Source: an uncultured Pelagibacteraceae bacterium
Lineage (GTDB): Bacteria > Pseudomonadota > Alphaproteobacteria > Pelagibacterales > Pelagibacteraceae
Assembly (NCBI GenBank): GCA_902528375.1
Contig: CABZSS010000003.1
Location: 30,001 to 94,000, forward strand
Length of the DNA stretch: 64,000 bases
Reading direction: 5' to 3'
The translations under genes were made by a program, and so were the position numbers. Of this stretch, positions 46,922 to 55,612 are shown one piece after another. The notes under the pieces were generated by a model. That model worked only from the letters and a program-made list of their open reading frames with translations. It had not been told where the DNA came from and made no database searches. How positions within the stretch are numbered: the stretch's first letter is position 1; each line of letters begins with the position of its first letter.

Positions 46922-48208
46922 TTATTTATCTCCTAGTCTTTTTTTAATTGATTTAGCATGTCCGTCCAAACCTTCATTAGTTGCAAGTGTTATAACTGAT
47001 GGACCAAGAGTTTCAATACCCTTTTTTGATAAATTTATGTACGAAATTTTTTTAATAAACTCTGAAACACTTAATCCACTTGAGTATTTACTGGTCATAT
47101 TGGTTGGTAGTACATGATTGGTACCTGGTACTCCATAATCTGTCATTGCCATCACAGCGTATTTTCCTAAACAAATAGAACCCGCATTCTTAATCTTTGG
47201 TACTAAAGATTTGTAGTTTTTTATATTTAGCTCTAAGTGCTCTGGTCCAATCTTGTTTATTATTTCTATGATTTTATTTTCTGAATTTTCGTAGATTAGT
47301 ATGCCATTCATCATTAGACTTTTTTTTGCAATTGAACTTCTTGAAATATCTTTAAGTTGTTTTAATATTTCATTTTTAGTTTTTTTAAGAATATTCTTAT
47401 CTTTTGAAATTAAAATACACTGCGCAAGAGAATCATGTTCAGCTTGAGCAATTAGATCACTTGCTAGCCATTCTGGATTAGATTTATTGTCGCAAACAAC
47501 TAAAACCTCAGAGGGACCAGCTGTCATTGACTCAATTCCTATATCCCCAAAGACCTCTTTTTTTGCAGAGGCAACATATGAATTTCCTGGTCCTACAATT
47601 TTATTTACAGGTTTAATTGATTTAGTTCCATATGCGGCAGCTGCAATTGCTGAAGGGCCACCAATAGAATAAATTTCCTTAATTTTACATTTTCTTGCAG
47701 CATACAAAACTGCAGCGTCTTGCTTTCCCTTATAACCAGGATTTATCATTACAATTCTTTCAACTCCTGCCACAATTGCAGGTATCGTGGTCATTAAAAC
47801 ACTCGATGGATAGGAAACTTTTGAACCTGGAACATAGATCGCAACTGACTCGAGTGGAACATATTTATATTTCACTTTATTTTGATACTTATCAATATAT
47901 GAAACATCTTTGAACTTTTGAAGTGAATGGAATTTATAAATTCTATCATAGGCCGCATCTATCGCTTTTTTTACTTTTTGGTCTAAGGATTTAATTGAGT
48001 CTTTTATTTTTTTTAAGTTCGGAGTAATTGTTTTATTTTTATTAAATTTTTTCTCATATTTTACCAGGGCTTTATCTCCATTTTTTCTTACATCTTTAAT
48101 TATATTTTTTACTGAAATATAATCTGATCGAAGCTTATTTTTTCTTTTAGAAAGAAGATTATCCAACAATTTATCAAAATTCTTATTTTTAGCAGAAATT
48201 ACTTTCAT
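46922..48208 (-). CDS. hisD: Histidinol dehydrogenase
   Basis: Catalyses the last two oxidations of histidine synthesis with NAD and zinc. The 428-residue protein has YVPGSKVSYPSSVLM-like substrate loop, IDSMTAGPSEVLV-like segment (read here as IESMTAGPSEVLV), the catalytic HxELN-type region GPEHLELN, and GTNHVLPT. It lies away from hisG/hisZ, between the DUF2948 gene and infA, the usual alphaproteobacterial place. Confidence 0.96.
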   Translation of the reverse strand: MKVISAKNKNFDKLLDNLLSKRKNKLRSDYISVKNIIKDVRKNGDKALVKYEKKFNKNKTITPNLKKIKDSIKSLDQKVKKAIDAAYDRIYKFHSLQKFKDVSYIDKYQNKVKYKYVPLESVAIYVPGSKVSYPSSVLMTTIPAIVAGVERIVMINPGYKGKQDAAVLYAARKCKIKEIYSIGGPSAIAAAAYGTKSIKPVNKIVGPGNSYVASAKKEVFGDIGIESMTAGPSEVLVVCDNKSNPEWLASDLIAQAEHDSLAQCILISKDKNILKKTKNEILKQLKDISRSSIAKKSLMMNGILIYENSENKIIEIINKIGPEHLELNIKNYKSLVPKIKNAGSICLGKYAVMAMTDYGVPGTNHVLPTNMTSKYSSGLSVSEFIKKISYINLSKKGIETLGPSVITLATNEGLDGHAKSIKKRLGDK

Positions 48209-48209
48209 T

Positions 48210-48599
48210 TTATTTCTTTTTTAAATCCTCCAATGTTACCTCTATAATTTCAGAATATAATGTTATAAAACGATTATCTGAAAATAACAAATTAATTTCA
48301 TATTGTTTATCTATTTTCATTACATCTATTCCCATCAACTTTAATTTCAATTTACTATCTTTTTGATCTATATTTTTTGCTACTACATTTTCTATGAATT
48401 CAAATTTACAAACACTCATAATGTTGCTTTTTTTGTTATCTTTCAAAGATTTTCGAATTAGAGACATTAAAAATATTTTATTTTTTTTTAGATATTTAAT
48501 CTCTGAAACACTGGTCTTTGAGTCCTCACAGTATGTAGAAATTATATTTAAACCATTGAGATCTCTTGCCAATATCTTGGATAAAAAATTTTTTACCAT
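48210..48599 (-). CDS. DUF2948 family protein
   Basis: A 129-residue protein of unknown function located between murA and hisD, a conserved alphaproteobacterial order. The pattern fits DUF2948: an N-terminal DLNGLNIISTYCEDS segment, a beta-rich middle including IKYLKKNKIFLMSL, and a C-terminal ITLYSEIIEVTLEDL. It has no signal peptide or membrane segment. Its start overlaps the murA stop by 1 nt. Confidence 0.82.
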   Translation of the reverse strand: MVKNFLSKILARDLNGLNIISTYCEDSKTSVSEIKYLKKNKIFLMSLIRKSLKDNKKSNIMSVCKFEFIENVVAKNIDQKDSKLKLKLMGIDVMKIDKQYEINLLFSDNRFITLYSEIIEVTLEDLKKK

Positions 48600-49867
48600 T
48601 ATATTTTCATTTTTACTTTAATACCAAGTTTTCTTAATTTAAGTTGAAGATTTGAGTACCCTCTTAATCCATGATAAATTCTTGATATTGTTGATGATCC
48701 TTTTGCTGCGATTGCACCCAATATTATTGAGAAAGTGGTTCTAAGATCAGATGAAATACAATCAGCAGAATTCAGTTTTTTTTCTCCATTAACTACTGCA
48801 AAATTTTTTTTAATTTTAATATCTGCTCCCATTCTATTAAGTTCGGGCACAGCCATAAATCTATTTGTAAAAATCGTCTCTTTAATTTTACTTTGCCCGA
48901 AAATTCTTGTCAAAACAGGTATTAAAATAGGCAAACAATCTGTTGCAAATCCAGGCCATGGTCCAGTTTTGACATTTAAAGGTTTTAATTTTTTTATTGT
49001 ATCTAATTTTATAGAATTTTTACTTATATCAATTTTAAAACCTATTTTTTTTAATATCTTTAATTCTGAAGGTAAATATTTAGGATTTATATTCGTCACC
49101 TTTACACTACCCTTGGTAATTGCTCCCACGCAAAGATAGCTAAATGCTTCTATCCTATCACCAATAATTTTATGATTACCACTTAATAGCTCTTTAACAC
49201 CTTTAATTCTTAAAGATCTTTTGCCAATAAACTGTATATTTGCACCTGAGTTGTTTAGGAATTTTATAAGATCTGTTACCTCAGGTTCTAAAGATATATT
49301 TTTTAAAACATGAGAACCTCTTACAAAAACTGAAGACATAATTAAATTTGAAGTGCCTGTAACTGTAATTTTTGGAAACTTATAGCTCTTACCGACCAAA
49401 CCGTTCTTTGAAGATATTTTCACATATCCCTTTTCCAAAACGTGTTCAGCCCCTAAACTTTTGAAACCTTCGAGATGCCAAGATGTATCACGAATTCCTA
49501 ATGCACAACCTCCTCCTTGGGCAACTCTTATTTTTTTCTTTGGATATCTTCCAAGTAAGGAACCCATGGTTAGAACTCCCGCTCGCATTGTAGATACCAA
49601 ATTATAGGGAACAGTTAATTTATGATCCTTTTTATTTGTAATAATCATAATCTTTTTTTCCTCTAAAATTTTTACTTTAGAACCTAAGGAAATTAAAAGA
49701 TCTTTCATTGTAAAAACGTCTTGAACTAAAGGAACGTTTCTTAAAGTTACCTCTTTTTTAAAAAGAATAGATGCCGCCATAAGGGGAAGGCATGAGTTTT
49801 TTGCACCACTTATATTTACTATTCCATTTACGGCTTTGCTTGTGCCAGTAATTATAAATCTTTTCAT
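48599..49867 (-). CDS. murA: UDP-N-acetylglucosamine 1-carboxyvinyltransferase
   Basis: First committed step of peptidoglycan synthesis, structurally related to AroA. The 422-residue protein has the ISGAKNSCLPLMAASI start region, the catalytic cysteine in GGGCALGIRD (about residue 120), and FATDCLPILIPVL with the general base aspartate. Cysteine at the active site predicts sensitivity to fosfomycin-type inactivation as known for the family. It begins 1 nt after dcd. Confidence 0.96.
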   Translation of the reverse strand: MKRFIITGTSKAVNGIVNISGAKNSCLPLMAASILFKKEVTLRNVPLVQDVFTMKDLLISLGSKVKILEEKKIMIITNKKDHKLTVPYNLVSTMRAGVLTMGSLLGRYPKKKIRVAQGGGCALGIRDTSWHLEGFKSLGAEHVLEKGYVKISSKNGLVGKSYKFPKITVTGTSNLIMSSVFVRGSHVLKNISLEPEVTDLIKFLNNSGANIQFIGKRSLRIKGVKELLSGNHKIIGDRIEAFSYLCVGAITKGSVKVTNINPKYLPSELKILKKIGFKIDISKNSIKLDTIKKLKPLNVKTGPWPGFATDCLPILIPVLTRIFGQSKIKETIFTNRFMAVPELNRMGADIKIKKNFAVVNGEKKLNSADCISSDLRTTFSIILGAIAAKGSSTISRIYHGLRGYSNLQLKLRKLGIKVKMKI

Positions 49868-49868
49868 A

Positions 49869-50420
49869 CTATTTTGATTTTGCTAAAGTTATACCAACTT
49901 GACCTTGATATTTTCCTTTTCTATCAGAATATGATACCTCTGGCTCATCTCCGCTGAAAAACAAAATTTGCGCTGCTCCGCTATTTGCATACAATTTTAT
50001 AGAGTTGCTTGTATGATTTGAAAATTCTAAAACTAAGTTGCCATGCCAACCTGCTTCTAAAACGGTTGGAGGAGTTCCAAGTCCACATCTTGCGTAAGTA
50101 CTCTTAGCAGTTACTAATCCGGTTACGTTTCTTGGCATTTTAAAATACTCCAGACTACTCGCCAGTGCGAAAGAATTTGGAGGAATTAAAACAGACTCTT
50201 CACCTTTAATAGTTATAAAATTATCCTCACTAAAATTCTTTGGATCAGCGGTAGCTCCTTTTATATTTGTAAAAATTTTGAATTCAGAACCACATCTTAA
50301 GTCATAGCCAAATGCGTTAAGTCCATGACTAATGCCTTTAGAAACGCTTTCGCTTACAAATGGACTAATCATCTCCTGTTTTTCTGCAAGTTCTTTAATT
50401 TGTTTATCGTTTAGAATCAT
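49869..50420 (-). CDS. dcd: dCTP deaminase
   Basis: Deaminates dCTP to dUTP for thymidylate synthesis. The 183-residue protein carries LVTAKSTYARCGL and PTVLEAGWHGNLVLEFSN with the catalytic glutamate. It ends GQVGITLAKSK. Its 5' end overlaps a 37-codon basic frame on the same strand by 17 nt. Confidence 0.95.
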   Translation of the reverse strand: MILNDKQIKELAEKQEMISPFVSESVSKGISHGLNAFGYDLRCGSEFKIFTNIKGATADPKNFSEDNFITIKGEESVLIPPNSFALASSLEYFKMPRNVTGLVTAKSTYARCGLGTPPTVLEAGWHGNLVLEFSNHTSNSIKLYANSGAAQILFFSGDEPEVSYSDRKGKYQGQVGITLAKSK

Positions 50421-50517
50421 TGGTTTGATTTTTTCGTTTGTGAATTTTTCTCTTTCTTAAATTTTTTCTAAGGGCTTTCTCGAGATCAAGCTTAGTAGGC
50501 TTTCTTTTAGAATTCAT
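50404..50517 (-). CDS. 37-residue basic peptide upstream of dcd
   Basis: An ATG frame encodes a Lys/Arg-rich peptide starting MNSKRKPTKLDLEKALRKNL. It is amphipathic, with about 17 basic residues. The K-LDLEKALRKNLRKRK pattern resembles short alphaproteobacterial hypothetical proteins of the type L-E-x-A-L-R-x-N-L-R-R-R-K, from memory. Tight same-strand packing between dcd (17-nt overlap) and the next small gene (8 nt) supports it. Function is unknown. Confidence 0.5.
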   Translation of the reverse strand: MNSKRKPTKLDLEKALRKNLRKRKIHKRKNQTNDSKR

Positions 50518-50525
50518 TAGAAAGA

Positions 50526-50720
50526 TTATTTTTTCTCTGGATTAGTAAGATGCTCCAAAGTTACAATTTGATCAATTGGTATTGTCTTATCTTCAGATTT
50601 ATTTGTTCCCTGCTTAGATTGTTTCTTGGCTCTTCGCTCAGCTAATTTCTTTTCTCTTTTAGCTTGCTTCTCCATCATTTTAGCGCTTCTTGTAGATTTA
50701 TAATCGTAGTGAATTCCCAT
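50526..50720 (-). CDS. 64-residue charged hypothetical protein
   Basis: The start giving MGIHYDYKSTRSAKMMEKQ is preferred. The longer frame to 50861 would run antisense through tRNA-Thr. The product has a strongly basic, probably helical middle (KREKKLAERRAKK, about 22-34) and a more neutral C-terminal tail. I do not recognise a domain. It may belong with dcd and murA on one transcript. Confidence 0.6.
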   Translation of the reverse strand: MGIHYDYKSTRSAKMMEKQAKREKKLAERRAKKQSKQGTNKSEDKTIPIDQIVTLEHLTNPEKK

Positions 50721-50812
50721 AATATTACCAAAAATTATTATAGACTTAATAAAATAAAAAATTAAGTCAAAAATTTGAATTTTATTGATTTTTACAGTAT
50801 TTTTATTAACTC

Positions 50813-50887
50813 GCCCTTGTAGTTTTAGTGTTAAAACAGGCCCTTGGTAAGGGTCAGTCATGAGTTAGATTCTCATCGAGGGCACCA
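50813..50887 (+). tRNA. tRNA-Thr (anticodon GGT) with altered elbow
   Basis: A 75-nt cloverleaf with encoded CCA. Acceptor GCCCTTG pairs with CGAGGGC and the anticodon loop TTGGTAA gives GGT. The D-stem is T/A-only beyond its first pair (GTTT with AAAC) and the D-loop ends AGTGTTA where AGTGGTA is usual, so position 19 is U. T-loop is TTAGATT where TTCGATT is usual, so position 56 is A. The 19-56 contact thus changes from G-C to U-A. It abuts the stop codon of the convergent TVP38-like gene. Confidence 0.88.
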
Positions 50888-51610
50888 TTACTTTTTAAAG
50901 AAAAATTTTCTTAAAATAAATGTCAGAAAGAACAAAAATATTATAGCTGATATTGGTAAATAAATTTCTTGAGTTTTTAGAAGATCTAATATTTTAGGTA
51001 ATTCGTCATTTTCATATATTTTCTTTTCTAAAGCTGATCCTAATGAACAAACAATAAGTGCTTGAATAATAACTCCAAGTAAGGTTCCAAAAAAATAGTT
51101 TTTTAATTTTACATCGAATAATACAGGAATTAAATTTTGTATCTGAGTTGGAATTCCACCAAGAAATCTAAGTAGGCCGACCGCAACAAGCTGATTGTTT
51201 CTTATTTTGTCATTTAAATATTGATACTTATTTTGTATTTTTTCAATGATATAGTTTTTAAAAAAATAATTAGCAACGATAAAAGTTACACTAGATCCTA
51301 AAGCAAAAGTTAATGAAAAAATTAAAGTTCCAAAGTAAGGTCCGAAAATATATCCACAAATCAACCCTAAAGGAGACCCAAATCCTTGAAGTAAAGAAAT
51401 CCAAACAATTCCAAATATAATAAATACAAAAGATGAGAATATTATATTATTTTGTTTGAAATTAATTAGATACTCACTATTTGATTTGAGAAAACTATAT
51501 GAAGTTAACTCCTCAACACTTATATAAGTTAACAAGAAGTATAAAAACAATCCCAGGAATATAATATAGGCTAAACCTAACCATATCTTAACGTTTTTCA
51601 TAGTTTGCAT
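50888..51610 (-). CDS. TVP38/TMEM64 family membrane protein (VTT domain)
   Basis: A 240-residue inner-membrane protein of the DedA/VTT superfamily, some members of which scramble or flip lipids. Hydrophobic segments occur near 10-28, 55-75, 80-110, 160-195 and 215-235. The signature GLICGYIFGPYFGTLIFSL and LRFLGGIPTQIQNLIPVLF fits the TVP38 subgroup. Substrate and role are not determinable. It is divergent from rpmH. Confidence 0.87.
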   Translation of the reverse strand: MQTMKNVKIWLGLAYIIFLGLFLYFLLTYISVEELTSYSFLKSNSEYLINFKQNNIIFSSFVFIIFGIVWISLLQGFGSPLGLICGYIFGPYFGTLIFSLTFALGSSVTFIVANYFFKNYIIEKIQNKYQYLNDKIRNNQLVAVGLLRFLGGIPTQIQNLIPVLFDVKLKNYFFGTLLGVIIQALIVCSLGSALEKKIYENDELPKILDLLKTQEIYLPISAIIFLFFLTFILRKFFFKK

Positions 51611-51666
51611 ATTATAGATTTTACATTATAAGTACTTAAATTTTTAATACTACATAATAAAATCTT

Positions 51667-51801
51667 ATGAAAAGAACTTATCAACCAAGTAAACTTGTCA
51701 GGAAAAGACGCCACGGATTTAGATCAAAAATGAAAACCAAAGGTGGAAAAAAACTTCTAGCCAGAAGAAGAAAAAAAGGTCGAAAAAAACTTACTGTTTA
51801 A
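51667..51801 (+). CDS. rpmH: 50S ribosomal protein L34
   Basis: A 44-residue, highly basic ribosomal protein starting [20 protein letters not shown], an unmistakable L34 sequence. Its stop codon overlaps the rnpA start (TAATG). It opens the conserved rpmH-rnpA-yidD-yidC cluster. Confidence 0.97.
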   Translation: MKRTYQPSKLVRKRRHGFRSKMKTKGGKKLLARRRKKGRKKLTV

Positions 51802-52142
51802 TGAATATTAAAATTAAGAGTCTTTCAAAGAATGAGGACTTTAAAAAACTTCTTAATGGAAGAAAAATTTCCAATTCTTATCTCACAATTTTTTTTAAAA
51901 AGATTCCTAATAAAAAAAATACATGTCTCAATATTAGTTTTGTGGCAAAAAAGAAAATGGGTAAAGCTGTTGACAGAAATAAGATAAAAAGAAGGCTCAA
52001 AAATATGACATATGCAATAACTAAAATAGCTAAATTAAATCTTAACTTTTCTTATTTAGTTCTTGCAAAAAAAAGTGTTTTAGAGGAAAAATACGATGAA
52101 ATTAAAGAGGCATTACAAAAAAGTTTTGAAAAAATAAGTTAA
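51801..52142 (+). CDS. rnpA: Ribonuclease P protein component
   Basis: Protein cofactor of the ribozyme that matures tRNA 5' ends. The 113-residue product contains the RNR-type motif AVDRNKIKRRLKN, the RNA-contacting helix, and SFVAKKKMGKAV before it. It is translationally linked with rpmH upstream and yidD downstream, each by a 1-nt TAATG overlap. Confidence 0.94.
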   Translation: MNIKIKSLSKNEDFKKLLNGRKISNSYLTIFFKKIPNKKNTCLNISFVAKKKMGKAVDRNKIKRRLKNMTYAITKIAKLNLNFSYLVLAKKSVLEEKYDEIKEALQKSFEKIS

Positions 52143-52384
52143 TGAAGATTTTAACCAAGATAATTATCAAGATAATAAAGTTTTATCAGTACCTAATCTC
52201 ACCTTTACTGGGTAACAACTGTAGGTATTTACCAACTTGTTCAGAGTATTTTATAGAGTGTTTAAAGGAGTATGGTTTGATTAAAGGTTTTTTCAAAGGT
52301 ACCAAAAGAGTTTTAAGTTGTCATCCTATAAAATTCCTTGGTGGTGGTGAAGGATTTGAACCAGTTAAAAAAAATAAAAATTAA
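52142..52384 (+). CDS. yidD: Membrane protein insertion efficiency factor YidD
   Basis: Small peripheral membrane protein helping YidC-dependent insertion. The 80-residue product shows the family signature YQYLISPLLGNNCRYLPTCSEYF, cited by its CRYLPTCSEY core, and the C-terminal SCHP-x-GGGEGFEPV block. It lies between rnpA and yidC. Confidence 0.95.
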   Translation: MKILTKIIIKIIKFYQYLISPLLGNNCRYLPTCSEYFIECLKEYGLIKGFFKGTKRVLSCHPIKFLGGGEGFEPVKKNKN

Positions 52385-52386
52385 AA

Positions 52387-54072
52387 ATGGACTCAAATAA
52401 AAATATAATCGCAGCTATATCACTTAGTGCAGCAATAATTGTTTTATGGGCTTTATTTTTTTCACCTTCACCAGAAGATCGAGAAAAAATTAAGCAAAAA
52501 AGAATAGACTCAGTTAAAAGTTTAGATGCTCCAGAGATAGAAAATTCTGAGACTAATAACCTTCTTTCAAGAAAAGAGGCTTTAAATAAAGATAAAAGAA
52601 TTGTATTTGAAAACGATAACGTTAAAGGTTCAATTTCTTTAAAAGGTGCAATTATAGACGATTTACTTTTTAAAAATTACAATGAAAAACTCGAAGGTAC
52701 AAAAAAAGTAGTATTATTAAATCCAAGAAACGCTTCTAATACATATTACTTAGAAACAGGCTGGGTTACTAATAACAAAAACATTGATTTACCAAATAAT
52801 AAATCAAAATGGAAAGTAGAGGGAAACACAAAACTTTCTCCAGGGAATGATATTAAATTAATATGGAAAAATGCTCAAGGGCTCGCTTTTGAAAAGATTA
52901 TTAGCATTGATAATAAATTTTTATTTACTGTTAACCAAAAAATAAAAAATAATACTAACAAAATATATAATTTTTATCCTTATAGCCAAATTATTCGAAA
53001 AAATATTCCTAAAGACATAGTTAATTTTTTTATTTTACATGAAGGACCACTTGGGGTGTTTGATGACCAGTTAGTGGAAAAGGATTATGATGATGTAATA
53101 GACAAAAAATATTCTGTAAATGCTGAAAAAGGTTTTCTAGGTATTACTGATAAATATTGGCTTACAAGCTTAATACCAGAAAAGAACAAAAACTTTAGAG
53201 CAGACTTTGAGTATAGTGAAAAATTTAAGATTAGTTACATAGAAACTGAGGCTTTGGAGGCACAACCTAATAAGCAAATTAGTAATAAAGTTGACATTGT
53301 TATTGCTGCAAAAGAAGTAGATGTAATTGATGAGTATAATGAAAAATTAGGATTATCAAAATTTGACCTTGTCATTGACTGGGGTTGGTTTTATTGGATT
53401 GTAAAACCTTTATTCTTTTTAAATGATTACTTCTTTAAACTGGCAGGAAATTATGGAGTAGCAATTATATTAATAACTGTTTGTTTAAGATTAGTGTTCT
53501 TTCCACTCAATAATTATGCATTTAGATCGATGAGTCGTATGAAAATTTTACAACCCGAGATGGCTCGTCTTAAAGAAGTTCATAAAGATGATAAGATGAA
53601 ACTTCAGCAGGCAATAATGCAACTTTATAAAAAAGAAGGAGTTAATCCTGTAAGTGGTTGTGTGCCAATTTTAATTTCTATACCTTTTTTTTTCGCAATA
53701 TATAAAATGTTGTTTGTAACAATTGAAATGAGACACCAGCCTTTTTTTGGGTGGATAAAAGATCTTTCTGAGAAGGACCCAACCTCAATTTTCAATTTAT
53801 TTGGACTAATACCATGGGCACCCCCAGAATTTTTAATCATAGGTGGGTTACCAGTTCTAATGGGCTTAACAATGTGGGCACAACAGAAACTTAATCCAGC
53901 TCCACAAGATGATATACAAAAGAAAATTTTTATGTTTTTTCCCCTTTTTTTAACTGTAATACTTGCACCTTTCCCTTCGGGATTAGTTCTGTATTGGACG
54001 GCCAACAATATTCTTACGATGGCTCAACAGTACGTCATTATGAAGAGAACTACTGTAAAAACCTCCCAATAA
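52387..54072 (+). CDS. yidC: Membrane protein insertase YidC
   Basis: Inserts and folds inner-membrane proteins with or without SecYEG. The 561-residue protein has an N-terminal membrane segment (about 8-25), a large periplasmic beta domain (about 60-330), and the conserved five-helix insertase core (about 340-550) with SRMKILQPEMARLKEVHKDDK, cited by its LQPEM core, and the C-terminal LYWTANNILTMAQQY. In many relatives engB follows; here argB begins at the yidC stop (TAATG). Confidence 0.96.
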   Translation: MDSNKNIIAAISLSAAIIVLWALFFSPSPEDREKIKQKRIDSVKSLDAPEIENSETNNLLSRKEALNKDKRIVFENDNVKGSISLKGAIIDDLLFKNYNEKLEGTKKVVLLNPRNASNTYYLETGWVTNNKNIDLPNNKSKWKVEGNTKLSPGNDIKLIWKNAQGLAFEKIISIDNKFLFTVNQKIKNNTNKIYNFYPYSQIIRKNIPKDIVNFFILHEGPLGVFDDQLVEKDYDDVIDKKYSVNAEKGFLGITDKYWLTSLIPEKNKNFRADFEYSEKFKISYIETEALEAQPNKQISNKVDIVIAAKEVDVIDEYNEKLGLSKFDLVIDWGWFYWIVKPLFFLNDYFFKLAGNYGVAIILITVCLRLVFFPLNNYAFRSMSRMKILQPEMARLKEVHKDDKMKLQQAIMQLYKKEGVNPVSGCVPILISIPFFFAIYKMLFVTIEMRHQPFFGWIKDLSEKDPTSIFNLFGLIPWAPPEFLIIGGLPVLMGLTMWAQQKLNPAPQDDIQKKIFMFFPLFLTVILAPFPSGLVLYWTANNILTMAQQYVIMKRTTVKTSQ

Positions 54073-54920
54073 TGGATTTAAAAAAGATTTTACCTACAGA
54101 CGGACCGCCAGTCGAAGAAGTTTTGAAATATGTTGAGAAATACAAAAATGAAATAATAGTTATTAAGTATGGGGGTAATGTATTCATTGATAGAAAAATT
54201 TTTGATAATTTTATTAAAGATTTAAGTGTACTTAGCAAGCTTGGTTTGCAAGTAGTTGTTGTACACGGAGGAGGACCAAGAATAAAAAGAGAATTATCTA
54301 AACAAAATATTGAGTCTAAATTTATAAGAGGTCTTAGAGTTACTGATGAAAAAATTATAAATGTCGTTGAGACAGTGCTTATTGACTTTAATGAAGATAT
54401 TGTAAATTCTCTAAAAAAAAATGGGTCCGAGGCAGCCTCATTGCATACAAAAAAAGACAATGTTATAGAAATTGTTCCTGAACAAAAGGAACTTGGTTTT
54501 GTAGGAATTCCTAATAAAATTAATACAGAGACTATTTTTGAAAAACTAAAAAATAACATAATTCCTATTATTTCTCCCTTGGGATTAGGAGAAAATAAAC
54601 AGACATATAATATTAATGGAGATCATGCGGCTGGTGCAGTTGCAAAATCTCTTAAATCAAGAAGACTACTTTTAATGACAAATGTAGAGGGCGTTTTAAA
54701 CAGAGAGAAAAAACCTATTTCGGAAATCAATTCTTCAAAAATAATCGAAATGATAGAGGATAAAACAATTACTGAAGGTATGATACCAAAAATTAATACT
54801 TGTCTTGATGCTGTAAAAAATGATGTAACTGCAGTTGGTATAATTGATGGTCGTAAACCTCGTTCAGTTTTGTTTGAATTATTTTCCGATAAAGGATCAG
54901 GAACATTAATAAGAAAATGA
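54072..54920 (+). CDS. argB: Acetylglutamate kinase
   Basis: Second step of arginine synthesis. The start at 54072 gives MDLKKILPTDGPPVEEVL, 282 residues, overlapping the yidC stop; a longer frame into yidC is rejected. It carries the kinase motif IKYGGNVF, VHGGGPRI, and a C-terminal GMIPKINTCLDAV segment. It overlaps the HAD gene by 4 nt. Confidence 0.95.
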   Translation: MDLKKILPTDGPPVEEVLKYVEKYKNEIIVIKYGGNVFIDRKIFDNFIKDLSVLSKLGLQVVVVHGGGPRIKRELSKQNIESKFIRGLRVTDEKIINVVETVLIDFNEDIVNSLKKNGSEAASLHTKKDNVIEIVPEQKELGFVGIPNKINTETIFEKLKNNIIPIISPLGLGENKQTYNINGDHAAGAVAKSLKSRRLLLMTNVEGVLNREKKPISEINSSKIIEMIEDKTITEGMIPKINTCLDAVKNDVTAVGIIDGRKPRSVLFELFSDKGSGTLIRK

Positions 54921-55609
54921 AAAGTTTAAAAGAAATGAAATATCTTCTTTTGGACCTTGACGGGGTTTGCTATGGTTCTCATAATGGTTATCCTTTAGAA
55001 AAAGTCTTTGGTCTTGTATCAAAAAGAATGACTCTTTTTATTCAGGAAAAACTTGGTCTAGATGAAAAAAAGGCAAAAGAACTTCAAACAAATTATTTTT
55101 ACAAATACAATACAAGTCTAAATGGTCTTATGTTACACCATAATGTTATTGGAGATGAGTTTCTTAAATATGTACACGATATAGATATTTCATTCATGAA
55201 AGAGGACAAAATAATGAGAAATGAGCTAGAGAACTTAAATATGGAAAAATTTATTTTTACAAATGGTAGCGCAGAACACGCTCAAAATATTTTAACACGA
55301 TTAGGTGTTTATGACCTTTTTGGAAAAGAAAAAGTTTTCGATATAAAAGATGCTGGATATGTTCCTAAACCAGAAGCTCAGACCTTTGATTTAATGGTTA
55401 AAAAATTTGGTATTAACCCCAAAGAAACAATTTATATTGAAGATATAGCTAAAAATTTAAGTATTGGCTTTGAGAGAGGCTGTACAACTGTTTGGTTAAT
55501 CAATGATGAGCATTTTGGAAAAATTGACTCTGATAAAGATTATATTTCTCATAAAATTGAAAATCTATCTTTATTTCTTAAAGAAATAAGGTTATTAAAA
55601 AGTAAATAA
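54917..55609 (+). CDS. HAD-superfamily pyrimidine 5'-nucleotidase-like phosphatase
   Basis: A 230-residue HAD hydrolase with motif I DLDGVCY (nucleophile and acid/base aspartates), motif II FTNGS, a motif III lysine near KPEAQTF, and motif IV IEDIAKN. Cap type and overall pattern fit the SDT1-like pyrimidine 5'-nucleotidase group found next to dapD in alphaproteobacteria. Motif I usually reads DLDNTLY in that group. Substrate specificity is inferred. Confidence 0.85.
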   Translation: MKSLKEMKYLLLDLDGVCYGSHNGYPLEKVFGLVSKRMTLFIQEKLGLDEKKAKELQTNYFYKYNTSLNGLMLHHNVIGDEFLKYVHDIDISFMKEDKIMRNELENLNMEKFIFTNGSAEHAQNILTRLGVYDLFGKEKVFDIKDAGYVPKPEAQTFDLMVKKFGINPKETIYIEDIAKNLSIGFERGCTTVWLINDEHFGKIDSDKDYISHKIENLSLFLKEIRLLKSK

Positions 55610-55612
55610 ATT

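Noticed and set aside
50721-50861. N-terminal extension of the 64-residue hypothetical protein
   Set aside because: It would run antisense across tRNA-Thr, and the composition changes sharply at the internal ATG.
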